A DNA stretch of 64,000 bases from Flavobacterium beibuense F44-8 (GTDB lineage Bacteria; Bacteroidota; Bacteroidia; Flavobacteriales; Flavobacteriaceae): positions 21,029-85,028 of the forward strand of contig NZ_JRLV01000018.1 of NCBI RefSeq assembly GCF_000769915.1, written 5' to 3'. Positions within the stretch are counted from its first letter, which is position 1. Every line of letters begins with the position of its first letter. Positions 44,017 to 53,509 of the stretch are shown here, one piece after another. A program made the position numbers and the translations under genes. A model generated the notes under the pieces. It did no database searches and was not told the origin of the DNA. It saw only the letters and a program-made list of their open reading frames with translations.

Positions 44017-44520
44017 ATGCTTACAGTATTCTATATTTTATCGGCCATTACACTGGGAACTGCATTTTTGACTATTCTTAGCAAAAACCCTATCCACAGT
44101 GCTATCTATCTTGTACTTTGCTTTTTCTCTATAGCAGGACATTACTTACTGTTCAATGCTCAGTTCCTTGCAATTGTACACATTATTGTTTACTCAGGAG
44201 CCATCATGATCCTGATGCTCTTTACCATAATGCTCATGAACCTTAATAAGGAAGATGAACAAAACAAATCAGTACTCACAAGGTTTGCGGCAGTTATCGC
44301 CTTAGGACTTGTAGCTTTTGTACTACTGGCAACGTTTATCAAAGCACAGCCGGTTATTGAGGGCTATCAGGTTTCAGGACAGGATTACCAGTCTATTAAA
44401 GTACTGGGTAAGGTACTGCTTAACGAGTATATGGTTCCGTTTGAGTTTGCTTCGGTACTGCTTCTTGTATCTATGATTGGAGCCGTATTATTGTCTAAAA
44501 AAGAACACATAAACAGCTAG
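44017..44520 (+). CDS. nuoJ: NADH-quinone oxidoreductase subunit J
   Basis: A 167-residue membrane subunit with five TM segments. It has SKNPIHSAIYLVLCFFSIAG and the bent-helix region VHIIVYSGAIMILMLFTIML, typical of NuoJ. Start is supported by one-base spacing to nuoI and to nuoK. Confidence 0.95.
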   Translation: MLTVFYILSAITLGTAFLTILSKNPIHSAIYLVLCFFSIAGHYLLFNAQFLAIVHIIVYSGAIMILMLFTIMLMNLNKEDEQNKSVLTRFAAVIALGLVAFVLLATFIKAQPVIEGYQVSGQDYQSIKVLGKVLLNEYMVPFEFASVLLLVSMIGAVLLSKKEHINS

Positions 44521-44521
44521 T

Positions 44522-44842
44522 ATGGAAAATATATTACAACAGATAGGTATTGAGAACTACATTTATCTTTCCACATTACTATTTTGTGTAGGTGTGTTTG
44601 GAGTTCTTTTCAGAAGAAACGCTATCGTGATGTTCATGTCTATAGAAATTATGCTAAATGCGGTTAACCTGCTTTTAGTAGCATTTTCTACATACCATCA
44701 GGATGCAGCAGGACAGGTATTCGTATTTTTCTCCATGGCTGTTGCAGCAGCAGAAGTTGCCGTGGGTCTTGCCATTCTTGTGGCTATTTACAGGAACCTG
44801 AATAACATTGATATAGACAGTTTAAAAAAATTAAAAGGATAA
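44522..44842 (+). CDS. nuoK: NADH-quinone oxidoreductase subunit K
   Basis: A 106-residue membrane subunit with three TM segments and the conserved glutamates in FMSIEIMLNAVNLLLVAFS and AAAEVAVGLAILVAIYRN that serve in proton transfer. Length is standard. It lies 6 bp before nuoL. Confidence 0.96.
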   Translation: MENILQQIGIENYIYLSTLLFCVGVFGVLFRRNAIVMFMSIEIMLNAVNLLLVAFSTYHQDAAGQVFVFFSMAVAAAEVAVGLAILVAIYRNLNNIDIDSLKKLKG

Positions 44843-44848
44843 CGCCTA

Positions 44849-46732
44849 ATGGAGACTAATTTGGCATTACTACTACTTCTAGCCCCTTTTATAGGGTTTT
44901 TGATTAACGTATTTGCAGGAAAAAAATTAAGCGGTAACCTGCCGGGTATACTGGGTACAGTTGCCGTGGCTACATCATTTGCCGTAACGCTTTCGTTCTT
45001 TTTACAGGTAAGCAGCTCAAAAGAGCCGGTAATGATAGACCTGTTTGAATGGATGCAGCTTAGAAACTTTAAAGTAAACATTGCTTTTCAGCTGGATCAG
45101 CTTTCGCTGTTATGGCTAATGTTCGTAACAGGTATCGGTACACTAATCCACATGTACTCCATCAGCTACATGCATGATGACGAAAACGTACACAAATTTT
45201 TTGCATACCTAAACCTTTTCGTATTCTTCATGATTACCCTTGTAATGGGTAGCAACCTACTTATTATGTTTATAGGCTGGGAAGGTGTAGGTTTATGTTC
45301 ATACCTGCTTATCGGGTTTTGGTACAAAAACCATGATTATAACGATGCGGCTAAAAAAGCATTCATTATGAACCGTATAGGTGACCTTGGTTTCCTTATC
45401 GGTATCTTTATACTGGGCTTCATATTCAACTCACTGGATTATACAGTTATAAGAACTGCTATTGAAAGCGGTAAGCTTCTTCAACCATCATGGGGAATTT
45501 CTATCGCTGCACTATGTTTATTTATTGGTGCTTGTGGTAAAAGTGCTCAAATTCCGCTTTACACCTGGTTACCGGATGCAATGGCGGGTCCTACTCCGGT
45601 ATCGGCACTTATCCACGCCGCTACCATGGTAACTGCAGGTATCTTTATGATCACAAGGCTAAACTTCCTTTTTGACCTTGCTCCCGAAGTACAAAACATT
45701 ATTGCCATAGTAGGTGCGGTAACATCACTTATTGCTGCCTCTATTGGTTTGATTCAAAATGATATCAAAAAAGTACTGGCTTACTCTACTGTATCACAGT
45801 TAGGTTTAATGTTCCTTGCTTTAGGTTTAGGAGCATATCAAATAGCAGTATTCCACGTTATTACACACGCTTTCTTTAAAGCTTGTTTATTCCTGGGTTC
45901 GGGTTCTGTTATCCACGCTATGCACGGCGAGCAGGACATGCGCTATATGGGTGGTCTTCGTAAGGTGATGAAAGTTACATTTATTACTTTCCTTATCTCT
46001 ACCCTTGCCATTTCGGGCTTACCACCATTCTCTGGATTCTTCTCTAAAGACGAGATATTAATGACTGCTTTCCACGACAACAAACCACTTTGGGTTATTG
46101 GGTCGGTTGCATCTATCATGACAGCATTCTATATGTTCCGTTTACTTTACCTAACTTTCTATAAAGATTTTAGAGGTACGGAAGAACAGAAAAAACATTT
46201 ACACGAGTCTCCGGGACTTATTACATTCCCTCTAATAGTACTGGCTATATTAGCACTTGTAGGAGGTGCCATAAGCTTACCCGGCAACAGCTGGTTAAAT
46301 GAATATTTAGCTCCTGTTATCGCTAAGCAAAGTGAACACCACCACATGGGTACTACAGAGTACATGCTTATGGGTGTAGCCATTATAGGTGCATTTATAG
46401 GTATTGGATTAGCTTATGCTAAATATATCAAACAATCTTCTGTACCGGGTCAGGACAGCGAGATTACAGGCTTTGCCAAAGTACTTTACAACAAATTTTA
46501 TGTTGACGAAATATACACAGCCCTTATAGTAAAACCTATTTATGCACTGGGTAGCTTCTTTAAAAATGCTATCGAGGTTGCCATTTCAGGATTTATTTTC
46601 GGCTTAGGTAAACTTGCCAACGTATTAGGTACCGAAGGCAAAACACTCCAGAACGGAAGCATTGGTTTTTACCTGTTTGCTTTTGTACTGGGTATATGTT
46701 CAATAATCGTTTATATCTTTTTAGCAAAATAA
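44849..46732 (+). CDS. nuoL: NADH-quinone oxidoreductase subunit L
   Basis: A 627-residue antiporter-like proton channel at the distal end of the membrane arm. Features: MFIGWEGVGLCSYLLIGFWY (about 145), the LPDAMAGPTPVSALIHAATM motif with its key Lys region, YSTVSQLGLMFLALGLGAY, and a long C-terminal lateral helix (from about 535). Length is normal. Confidence 0.96.
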   Translation: METNLALLLLLAPFIGFLINVFAGKKLSGNLPGILGTVAVATSFAVTLSFFLQVSSSKEPVMIDLFEWMQLRNFKVNIAFQLDQLSLLWLMFVTGIGTLIHMYSISYMHDDENVHKFFAYLNLFVFFMITLVMGSNLLIMFIGWEGVGLCSYLLIGFWYKNHDYNDAAKKAFIMNRIGDLGFLIGIFILGFIFNSLDYTVIRTAIESGKLLQPSWGISIAALCLFIGACGKSAQIPLYTWLPDAMAGPTPVSALIHAATMVTAGIFMITRLNFLFDLAPEVQNIIAIVGAVTSLIAASIGLIQNDIKKVLAYSTVSQLGLMFLALGLGAYQIAVFHVITHAFFKACLFLGSGSVIHAMHGEQDMRYMGGLRKVMKVTFITFLISTLAISGLPPFSGFFSKDEILMTAFHDNKPLWVIGSVASIMTAFYMFRLLYLTFYKDFRGTEEQKKHLHESPGLITFPLIVLAILALVGGAISLPGNSWLNEYLAPVIAKQSEHHHMGTTEYMLMGVAIIGAFIGIGLAYAKYIKQSSVPGQDSEITGFAKVLYNKFYVDEIYTALIVKPIYALGSFFKNAIEVAISGFIFGLGKLANVLGTEGKTLQNGSIGFYLFAFVLGICSIIVYIFLAK

Positions 46733-46742
46733 TTCATACCTG

Positions 46743-48179
46743 ATGGACGTATCATTTATACTTATCACTTTACTGATTGGAGCTGCAGCTACTTATTTTG
46801 CAGGAAATAAATGGGCTTCAAAAGTCGCACTGCTATTTAGTGTTGCTGCTTTTGCTGTCACGCTTTGTACAGTAAACCTATTAAACAATGGCGAAAACGT
46901 AAACTCTGTAACCCGCTGGATTAAAAATCCAATGATATCCATTAGCCTTGTTGGTGACGGACTATCGCTTATAATGGTATTGCTTACAACCTCGCTAACA
47001 GCAATTATAATACTTGCTACACTAAAAAATACGTTTAAAAACGCTAAGTCTTTTTATGCTCTTATACTATTTATGGCATTTGCCATGGTTGGTACATTTT
47101 TAAGCGCAGACGGATTTGTATACTACATATTCTGGGAACTTTCGTTAATCCCAATTTACTTTATTGCACTTATTTGGGGTGGTGGTGAAGCCGAAGCAAG
47201 AAAAAAAGATGTTATTAAATTTTTCATCTACACTTTCGCAGGTTCACTATTTATGCTTGTTGCATTTATTTACCTATATCAAAAAACAGGATCTTTTACA
47301 AACGGAGCACTTGTAAGGGTAAACCTAACAGATAAGGAGCAGTTTTGGATTTTCCTTGCTTTCTTCCTGGCTTATGCTATTAAAATTCCGATTATACCAT
47401 TCCATACATGGCAGGCAAACGTGTATCAAAAAGCACCATCTGCCGGTACAATGTTACTATCGGGTATTATGCTGAAAATGGCAATATACAGTATTATAAG
47501 ATGGCAGCTTCCTTTAGCTCCGGCTCCGGCAAAAGAGTACATGCATGTGCTTATTATACTATGCGTGGCGGGTGTTATTTATGGTTCAATACTGGCATTA
47601 AAACAACAGGATCTTAAAAAATTACTGGCATACTCATCTCTTGCTCACGTTGGTCTTATTGCTGCAGGTGCTTACACCCTTACTCTTGATGGTTTAAGAG
47701 GTGCAGTACTGCAAATGATTGCTCACGGTTTTGTAGTAGTAGGTCTTTTCTATGCTGCTGAGATTATCATCCGCAGATATAATACTACCGAAATAAGCGA
47801 AATGGGAGGTATACGTATACAAACTCCGCGTTTCACCTCTATGTTCATGATACTGGTACTGGCTTCTGTTGCACTGCCTGCTACCTTTAACTTTATTGGA
47901 GAGTTTGAGTTACTTTACAGTTTAGCGCAAACCAATATATGGATTGCAGTACTGGGAGGAACAACCATTATATTAGGTGCATTTTATATGCTTAGAATGT
48001 TCCAGCAGGTAATGCTTGGTGAACAAAATGCTAAACCATTTGCCGATGTTACTTTTGGTGAAGGTTTTGTATTTGTAACTATAATAGGTATTTTATTATT
48101 CTTTGGTTTATACCCTAAACCGATAATAGACTTTATCACACCGGCACTAGAGAACACATTAAATTTAATAAACAGATAA
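46743..48179 (+). CDS. nuoM: NADH-quinone oxidoreductase subunit M
   Basis: A 478-residue antiporter-like subunit with about 14 TM segments. Hallmarks: FWELSLIPIYFIALIWGGG, KIPIIPFHTWQANVYQKAPS (the PxHxWxxxxxxxAP motif) and LAYSSLAHVGLIAAG. Length is typical; 10 bp after nuoL and 16 bp before nuoN. Confidence 0.96.
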   Translation: MDVSFILITLLIGAAATYFAGNKWASKVALLFSVAAFAVTLCTVNLLNNGENVNSVTRWIKNPMISISLVGDGLSLIMVLLTTSLTAIIILATLKNTFKNAKSFYALILFMAFAMVGTFLSADGFVYYIFWELSLIPIYFIALIWGGGEAEARKKDVIKFFIYTFAGSLFMLVAFIYLYQKTGSFTNGALVRVNLTDKEQFWIFLAFFLAYAIKIPIIPFHTWQANVYQKAPSAGTMLLSGIMLKMAIYSIIRWQLPLAPAPAKEYMHVLIILCVAGVIYGSILALKQQDLKKLLAYSSLAHVGLIAAGAYTLTLDGLRGAVLQMIAHGFVVVGLFYAAEIIIRRYNTTEISEMGGIRIQTPRFTSMFMILVLASVALPATFNFIGEFELLYSLAQTNIWIAVLGGTTIILGAFYMLRMFQQVMLGEQNAKPFADVTFGEGFVFVTIIGILLFFGLYPKPIIDFITPALENTLNLINR

Positions 48180-48195
48180 TTAAGCCCGATAAGAA

Positions 48196-49590
48196 ATGAC
48201 TACATTAATAGCTATTGCAGGATTAGGGATTATATGCCTTATAGCTGAAATTTTCAACCTGAGAAAAGCAATTGTACCGGTTACTATTATCGGTCTATTG
48301 GCTATACTGTGCCTAAATCTGGTAAATATACCGGGTGTTCACGTGGCTAATTTAAATATGGAGCAACGTTCGTTCTATAACAACATGATTATTCAAAACA
48401 ATTATGGGACACTTTTCTCTTCACTGTTCATAGTACTTACCACATTTTTGGTAGCACTAAGCCCTGACTTCCATAAAGAGCACAAAGCCAAGTTATCTGA
48501 TTTTATCTCTATAAAACTATTTCTGCTTGCAGGTGCTGTTGCCATGGTTTCTTTTGGTAATATGGCAATGTTCTTCCTTGGTATAGAAATTTTATCCATA
48601 TCACTTTATGTACTTGCTGCCAGCGAGCCTAAAAACGTTAGCAGTAACGAAGCAGGTATGAAATACTTCCTTATGGGATCGTTTGCATCAGGTCTTATCC
48701 TGTTTGGTATCGCTTTAATATATGGTGCTACAGGAGCATTTGACATTGCTGCAATTTATGAAGCTGTAAGTACAGGTGCTGCAAAAGGATGGTTTTTCCC
48801 TGGTGTAGTACTGTTAACCATAGGATTACTGTTTAAAATAGCAGCCGTACCATTCCACTTCTGGGCTCCCGATGTATACGAAGGATCTCCTGCCTTAACT
48901 ACAGCTACCATGAGTACGCTGGCTAAAGTTGCGGCAATGGCTGCCTTTTATAAACTAATGAGAGGTATTAACCTGGAGGTACCGGGAACGTATGTAACCG
49001 TACTTATAATAGTTTCTGTATTATCTATGTTTGTAGGTAACCTTACAGCATTAAAACAAAACAATGTTAAGCGTATGCTGGCATTCTCGGGTATATCGCA
49101 TGCCGGTTTTATGCTAATGGTATTCCTTAACCCACCGGTAACAGCAGGTACTTTATTTTACTATGCAGCAGCATATACCCTTGCCGGTATTGCAGCCTTT
49201 GCAGTAGTAATAAGCGTTTGTGGTGATAAGAGAAATGAAGACAGCTTTAAGTTTAACGGGCTTGGTAAAACAAACCCATTAATGGCAGCCGTGCTTACAT
49301 CTGCATTGCTATCTATGGCGGGTATACCTATTTTCTCAGGATTCTTCGCTAAATTCTTCCTGTTTAACCAGGCATTAAAAGCCGGACAGGTTGCTATTGT
49401 TATCATAGCTGTGGTGAACTCTATAATAAGTGTGGGGTACTACTTTAAGCTTATCCTCGCTATGTACACTAAAGAAAGTACCGAAGAAAAACAGGCCGTT
49501 CCGTTTGCTTATACAGCTGTAGCTGTAGTTGCGATACTGCTTAATATCCTGTTAGGTATTTTCCCTGACATGGTTTTAGCTTACTTATAG
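48196..49590 (+). CDS. nuoN: NADH-quinone oxidoreductase subunit N
   Basis: A 464-residue antiporter-like subunit. Motifs: FLGIEILSISLYVLAASEPK, AVPFHFWAPDVYEGSPALTT and MLAFSGISHAGFMLMVFLN. It is the last of the fourteen nuo genes, followed 19 bp later by a bidirectional terminator. Confidence 0.96.
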   Translation: MTTLIAIAGLGIICLIAEIFNLRKAIVPVTIIGLLAILCLNLVNIPGVHVANLNMEQRSFYNNMIIQNNYGTLFSSLFIVLTTFLVALSPDFHKEHKAKLSDFISIKLFLLAGAVAMVSFGNMAMFFLGIEILSISLYVLAASEPKNVSSNEAGMKYFLMGSFASGLILFGIALIYGATGAFDIAAIYEAVSTGAAKGWFFPGVVLLTIGLLFKIAAVPFHFWAPDVYEGSPALTTATMSTLAKVAAMAAFYKLMRGINLEVPGTYVTVLIIVSVLSMFVGNLTALKQNNVKRMLAFSGISHAGFMLMVFLNPPVTAGTLFYYAAAYTLAGIAAFAVVISVCGDKRNEDSFKFNGLGKTNPLMAAVLTSALLSMAGIPIFSGFFAKFFLFNQALKAGQVAIVIIAVVNSIISVGYYFKLILAMYTKESTEEKQAVPFAYTAVAVVAILLNILLGIFPDMVLAYL

Positions 49591-49609
49591 TAAATAACAA
49601 AACGATATA

Positions 49610-49639
49610 AAAAATGCCCGTTTAATAACGGGCATTTTT
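49610..49639. terminator. bidirectional terminator after nuoN
   Basis: AAAAATGCCCGT and ACGGGCATTTTT form a perfect 12-bp stem with a 6-base loop between the nuo operon and the convergent SDR gene. Confidence 0.9.
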
Positions 49640-49661
49640 ATTTTATATACTTACTTCTCTA

Positions 49662-50414
49662 TTATATTGAAGTATATCCGCCATCGGCAATAACATAGCT
49701 TCCGGTAGTGAAGGATGATTTTTCCGAACTTAAAAAAGTAACAAGCTCAGCTATCTCCTGCGGAGTACCCAACCTGTTCATAGTACTTTTTGAAGCTACT
49801 GCATCCATCATTTCCTTATTCAAGTGATCTGTTAACAATGGTGTCTCAATATAACCCGGTCCTACGGCGTTACACCTAATATTTTTTTGTCCATACTCGG
49901 CTGCAATATTTTTAGTAAGACCAACAACCCCGTGTTTAGAGGCTGTATATGCCGGACTATTTGGGGCAGCCACCGTACCGTGTATAGAAGCAATATTTAC
50001 AATACTTCCACCACCGTTTTTCATCATTTGTTCAATCTGGTAACGACAGGCATAAAACACTCCGCTAAGGTTAAGAGCAATAACCCTGTCCCAACCATCA
50101 ATATCATACTCTCCCGTTGGCGCAGCAGGACCGCCCATACCGGCATTATTACAGGCAACATCAAGTCTGCCATATTTAGCTACAACAGCTTCAACCAGTT
50201 TTTTATTATCCTCAGCCTTAGAAGAATCTGCCTTAATAAAAAAAGCCTCTCCTCCGGCCTTCTTAATAGCGGCTACAGTTTCCTCCCCATGTGCTTCGTT
50301 AATATCGGTAATTACAACTTTTGCACCTTCACGGGCATATGTTTCTGCAATGGCTCTTCCTATTCCCGATCCCGCACCGGAAACAACAGCCACTTTATCT
50401 TTTAATAATGACAT
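49662..50414 (-). CDS. SDR-family NAD(P)-dependent oxidoreductase
   Basis: A 250-residue classical short-chain dehydrogenase. The cofactor loop GAGSGIG is at residues 13-19, NNAG at 89-92, and the catalytic Ser143, Tyr156 and Lys160 (AYTASK) are present. The C-terminal GSYVIADGGYTSI closes the Rossmann fold. Asp37 after the second strand (VITDIN) suggests preference for NAD. It resembles glucose or 3-oxoacyl reductases, but the substrate cannot be told. Divergent from umuC. Confidence 0.9.
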   Translation of the reverse strand: MSLLKDKVAVVSGAGSGIGRAIAETYAREGAKVVITDINEAHGEETVAAIKKAGGEAFFIKADSSKAEDNKKLVEAVVAKYGRLDVACNNAGMGGPAAPTGEYDIDGWDRVIALNLSGVFYACRYQIEQMMKNGGGSIVNIASIHGTVAAPNSPAYTASKHGVVGLTKNIAAEYGQKNIRCNAVGPGYIETPLLTDHLNKEMMDAVASKSTMNRLGTPQEIAELVTFLSSEKSSFTTGSYVIADGGYTSI

Positions 50415-50518
50415 ATTTTATGTTTTTAATTGTCCTATAAATTTACGGATAAAAGTCCGTTATCCCCCACCATACAAGGGTTTTAGACTTTTTTTAACTG
50501 AAAGAGAAAAATCATATA

Positions 50519-50550
50519 AGATTATTTTCTTACATAAGAGAAAATAATCT
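50519..50550. promoter_or_regulatory. perfect 12-bp dyad, probable operator of umuC-umuD
   Basis: AGATTATTTTCT and AGAAAATAATCT are perfect inverted repeats around an 8-bp centre. The last base of the right arm is the first T of the -7 box, so bound protein would cover the promoter. A further half-site-like AGAGAAAAAT lies at 50503-50512. This is the natural candidate for damage-responsive repression; which protein binds it is unknown. Confidence 0.6.
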
Positions 50551-50557
50551 AAATTTG
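50550..50557 (+). promoter_or_regulatory. -7 promoter element of umuC, near-leaderless
   Basis: TAAATTTG ends only 4 bases before the umuC ATG. Transcription would start at or within a base or two of the start codon, so the message is probably leaderless. Confidence 0.55.
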
Positions 50558-50561
50558 TACT

Positions 50562-51836
50562 ATGTATGCACTAATTGACTGTAATAACTTTTACGTTTCC
50601 TGCGAAAGAGCTTTCCAGCCGCAATGGCAGGATAAACCTGTTGTAGTACTGTCAAACAACGACGGATGCATCATATCAAGAAGTGAGGAAGCTAAAGCAC
50701 TTGGTATACCAATGGCCTCCCCGGAATTTAAGATAAGAGAACTATTACAGCAAAACAATATAAAGGTGTTTTCATCCAATTATCCCCTGTATGGTGACCT
50801 GAGTGAGAGGGTTATGAAAATCATGGAAGGATTTACCCCAAATGTGGAAGTGTATAGTATAGACGAAGCCTTTTTAGATTTTAACGGCATTGACGTTAAC
50901 GACTTCTATACTTATGGACTTGAAATGAGAGAAAGAGTATGGAAATGGGTAGGACTACCTATATGCGTTGGTATTGCTCCTACTAAAACATTATCTAAAG
51001 CCGCTAACAGGATTGCCAAAAAATATCAGGAAAAAACCGGAGGCGTATATGTAATAGACACCAATGAAAAACGCCTTAAAGCCATAAAGTGGTTAAAGAT
51101 AGAAGACGTTTGGGGCATTGGTTACCGAACCGTAAAAAAACTAAAAGCAAGAAACATAAATACGGCATACGATTTTACGCTATCCCACATAGAACCATGG
51201 ATAAGAAAAGAAATGGGCGTAGTAGGCATGCGCATTAAATATGAACTGGAAGGAAATCCGGCTATTGGTGACGGACAGGTGCCGGAAGTAAGAAGAACCA
51301 TTGCCACTACACGTACTTTCCCAAAACAGATAACCGACTTTGATTTACTACGGGAACGTATAACCACATTTGCTATGGTCACTGCCGAAAAACTGAGAAA
51401 ACAAAAAAGCTGTTGCCAAACCATTATTGTAACCCTTGTAGCCGACAAGCATAAAACAGCAAGCCAAAAGTATTATTACAGTAGGGCTGTGTTACTTCCT
51501 TTCGCTACACAGTCGGGCATTACTATAAGCAATACTGCTATATCACTATTGAAAAGCTTATTACCGGAAACGGTTTCTGTAAAATTTAAAAAAGCCGGAG
51601 TTATAGTATCGGACCTTATCCCCGAAAATACCCGCCAGTTTAATTTATTTACAGACGAAAACCCAAAGCACATGTCTCTCATGAAAACATTGGACAAGGT
51701 TAATGCAAAAATGGGCGAACGCGTAATACGACTTGCCTCACAGGAAAAAAAGACATGGGACATGAAACAAAACATGCTCTCTCCCAGATATACCACTAAT
51801 ATTAACGAAATATTACAGATAAATGTTGACAGTTAG
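50562..51836 (+). CDS. umuC: Y-family DNA polymerase, UmuC-like
   Basis: A 424-residue translesion polymerase. Catalytic residues: Asp6 (MYALIDCNNFYVSCERAF) and Asp101-Glu102 (VYSIDEAFLDF). The palm and finger block VVVLSNNDGCIISRSEEAKA and the helix-hairpin-helix KIEDVWGIGYRTVKKL are typical of UmuC. The length equals E. coli UmuC. The gene precedes umuD, the reverse of the usual umuDC order, and overlaps it by 14 bp. It is probably damage-induced, given the dyad at its promoter. Confidence 0.93.
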   Translation: MYALIDCNNFYVSCERAFQPQWQDKPVVVLSNNDGCIISRSEEAKALGIPMASPEFKIRELLQQNNIKVFSSNYPLYGDLSERVMKIMEGFTPNVEVYSIDEAFLDFNGIDVNDFYTYGLEMRERVWKWVGLPICVGIAPTKTLSKAANRIAKKYQEKTGGVYVIDTNEKRLKAIKWLKIEDVWGIGYRTVKKLKARNINTAYDFTLSHIEPWIRKEMGVVGMRIKYELEGNPAIGDGQVPEVRRTIATTRTFPKQITDFDLLRERITTFAMVTAEKLRKQKSCCQTIIVTLVADKHKTASQKYYYSRAVLLPFATQSGITISNTAISLLKSLLPETVSVKFKKAGVIVSDLIPENTRQFNLFTDENPKHMSLMKTLDKVNAKMGERVIRLASQEKKTWDMKQNMLSPRYTTNINEILQINVDS

Positions 51837-52272
51837 TAATAAATACAGAGCGCTTAATGTATATGCACCCGATATGGAAAGCAGAAACGGACTTCCGTTT
51901 GTTTCACATGGGGTATCGGCAGGATTTCCATCGCCGGCGCAGGATTTTATGGAAACAAGGATAGATCTTAACAAAGAGCTCTCTAAAAATCCGTTAAGTA
52001 CTTTTTATATAAGGGTATCGGGCAATTCCATGATTGATGCCGGTATAAACAATGCCGACATACTGGTGGTAGATCGCAGCCTGGAGCCCGGCAACGGAAA
52101 AATAGCCGTGTGCCTAATAGATGGAGAATTTACAGTTAAAAGACTATTAACCGAAACCGACAGCTTATACCTTATGCCTGAAAATAAGTCGTACAAACCG
52201 TTAAAGGTTACCGAAGCAAATCAGTTTATGGTTTGGGGAATAGTGACTTATGTTATAAAGAAAATACAATAA
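51823..52272 (+). CDS. umuD: UmuD-like self-cleaving polymerase subunit
   Basis: A 149-residue S24-family protein. The cleavage site Ala33-Gly34 (VSAGFPSPAQD) and the catalytic dyad Ser69 (VSGNSMIDAG) and Lys106 (FTVKRLL) are present. RecA-stimulated self-cleavage would activate it as a subunit of the error-prone polymerase. It lacks a DNA-binding domain, so it is not LexA. The start overlaps umuC by 14 bp, so the two are translationally coupled. Confidence 0.92.
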   Translation: MLTVSNKYRALNVYAPDMESRNGLPFVSHGVSAGFPSPAQDFMETRIDLNKELSKNPLSTFYIRVSGNSMIDAGINNADILVVDRSLEPGNGKIAVCLIDGEFTVKRLLTETDSLYLMPENKSYKPLKVTEANQFMVWGIVTYVIKKIQ

Positions 52273-52304
52273 AAAAACCCGAAAGCTATATGCTAACGGG
52301 TTTT
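52271..52304. terminator. bidirectional terminator
   Basis: AAAACCCG pairs with CGGGTTTT, with an inner AGC/GCT helix. A-runs and T-runs flank both sides, so it can end umuC-umuD on the plus strand and tRNA-Leu on the minus strand. Confidence 0.8.
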
Positions 52305-52305
52305 G

Positions 52306-52385
52306 TACCTGGAGTGGGAATCGAACCCACACACCGTAGTACACGAGTTTGAGTCGTGCGCGTCTACCAATTCCGCCATCCAGGC
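52306..52385 (-). tRNA. tRNA-Leu(CAA)
   Basis: A minus-strand class II tRNA. Acceptor GCCTGGA pairs with TCCAGGT (one G-U), with discriminator A as expected for leucine. The anticodon stem CACGA/TCGTG encloses CTCAAAC, giving anticodon CAA. The T arm is GTGGGTTCGATTCCCAC. CCA is not encoded. It is followed by the shared terminator. Confidence 0.94.
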
Positions 52386-52477
52386 TATTAACGGTTATTG
52401 TGGGTGCAAATGTAAAAAATAATTCCAATTGAGCCGAAAAATAACCCAAAAAAACTTCCAGAGTTCAATTAAATTCC

Positions 52478-52485
52478 TAAATTTG
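52478..52485 (+). promoter_or_regulatory. -7 promoter element of prs
   Basis: TAAATTTG fits TAnnTTTG, 52 bases before the prs start. The -33 box is not clear. Confidence 0.4.
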
Positions 52486-52537
52486 CACCTCGTTTACGAA
52501 AACAACACACTAAATAACTACAAAACAAGTATTTAAG

Positions 52538-53479
52538 ATGTCATACATGGAGCCGGAAGCAAAGATATTTTCATGTTCTAACAGTGTATATCTGGCAGAA
52601 AAAATCGCCAAAAGTTACGGTGCAGAATTAGGTAAAGTTACCTTTTCAGAATACAGTGACGGTGAGTTTCAACCATCATTTGAAGAGTCTATAAGGGGAC
52701 TTCGTGTTTTCCTTGTTTGCTCTACTTTCCCAAGTTCAGACAATCTAATGGAACTATTACTGATGATAGATGCTGCTAAAAGAGCATCTGCAAGACACAT
52801 CACTGCAGTAATACCTTACTTTGGATGGGCAAGACAGGACAGAAAAGACAAACCAAGAGTTCCGATAGGAGCTAAACTGGTTGCTAAGCTTCTAGAATCA
52901 GCAGGTGCTACAAGAATCATGACTATGGATCTTCACGCAGACCAGATTCAGGGCTTCTTCGAAAAACCGGTAGACCACCTGTTTGCATCTACAATATTCT
53001 TACCATATGTTAAGAGCCTTAATCTTGAAAACCTTACCATCGCCTCTCCGGATATGGGTGGTTCTAAAAGAGCTTATGCATACTCTAAATTTTTAGGTAG
53101 CGATGTAGTTATTTGTTACAAACAAAGAAAACAAGCTAACGTTATCGAAACTATGGAAGTTATTGGTGATGTTAGAGGTCGCCACATTGTTCTTGTTGAC
53201 GATATGGTTGACACAGGAGGTACACTTACAAAAGCTGCCGACATGATGATGGAAAGAGGTGCATTAAGCGTAAGAGCTATATGTACACACCCTATTCTAT
53301 CTGGTAGTGCTTATGAGAAAATCGAAAACTCTCAGCTTCTTGAACTGATTGTTACCGATAGTATTCCGCTTAAAAAAGAGAGCAGCAAAATACGCGTAGT
53401 TACTTGTGCTGAACTGTTTGCTGATGTAATGCACAAAGTAAACAGCAACAACTCAATAAGCGGTAAATTTTTAATGTAA
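52538..53479 (+). CDS. prs: ribose-phosphate pyrophosphokinase
   Basis: A 313-residue enzyme that makes phosphoribosyl pyrophosphate from ribose 5-phosphate and ATP for nucleotide, histidine and tryptophan synthesis. Diagnostic parts: FSEYSDGEFQPSFEES, YFGWARQDRKDKPRVPIGAK, MDLHADQIQGFF and the PRPP loop IVLVDDMVDTGGTLTKAADM. Length is standard. Its likely start is MSYMEPEAK; the second Met, three codons later, is possible. The rplY gene follows after 30 bp. Confidence 0.95.
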   Translation: MSYMEPEAKIFSCSNSVYLAEKIAKSYGAELGKVTFSEYSDGEFQPSFEESIRGLRVFLVCSTFPSSDNLMELLLMIDAAKRASARHITAVIPYFGWARQDRKDKPRVPIGAKLVAKLLESAGATRIMTMDLHADQIQGFFEKPVDHLFASTIFLPYVKSLNLENLTIASPDMGGSKRAYAYSKFLGSDVVICYKQRKQANVIETMEVIGDVRGRHIVLVDDMVDTGGTLTKAADMMMERGALSVRAICTHPILSGSAYEKIENSQLLELIVTDSIPLKKESSKIRVVTCAELFADVMHKVNSNNSISGKFLM

Positions 53480-53509
53480 TTTATTTTTATTAATTAATAT
53501 ATTTCACAA

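Noticed and set aside
49887..50405. 172-codon plus-strand frame opposite the SDR gene
   Set aside because: The SDR gene on the other strand has complete catalytic motifs; this frame is its antisense shadow.
51823..52272. LexA repressor
   Set aside because: The protein has the S24 cleavage and Ser-Lys residues but no N-terminal helix-turn-helix, and it is paired with umuC, so it is UmuD-like.
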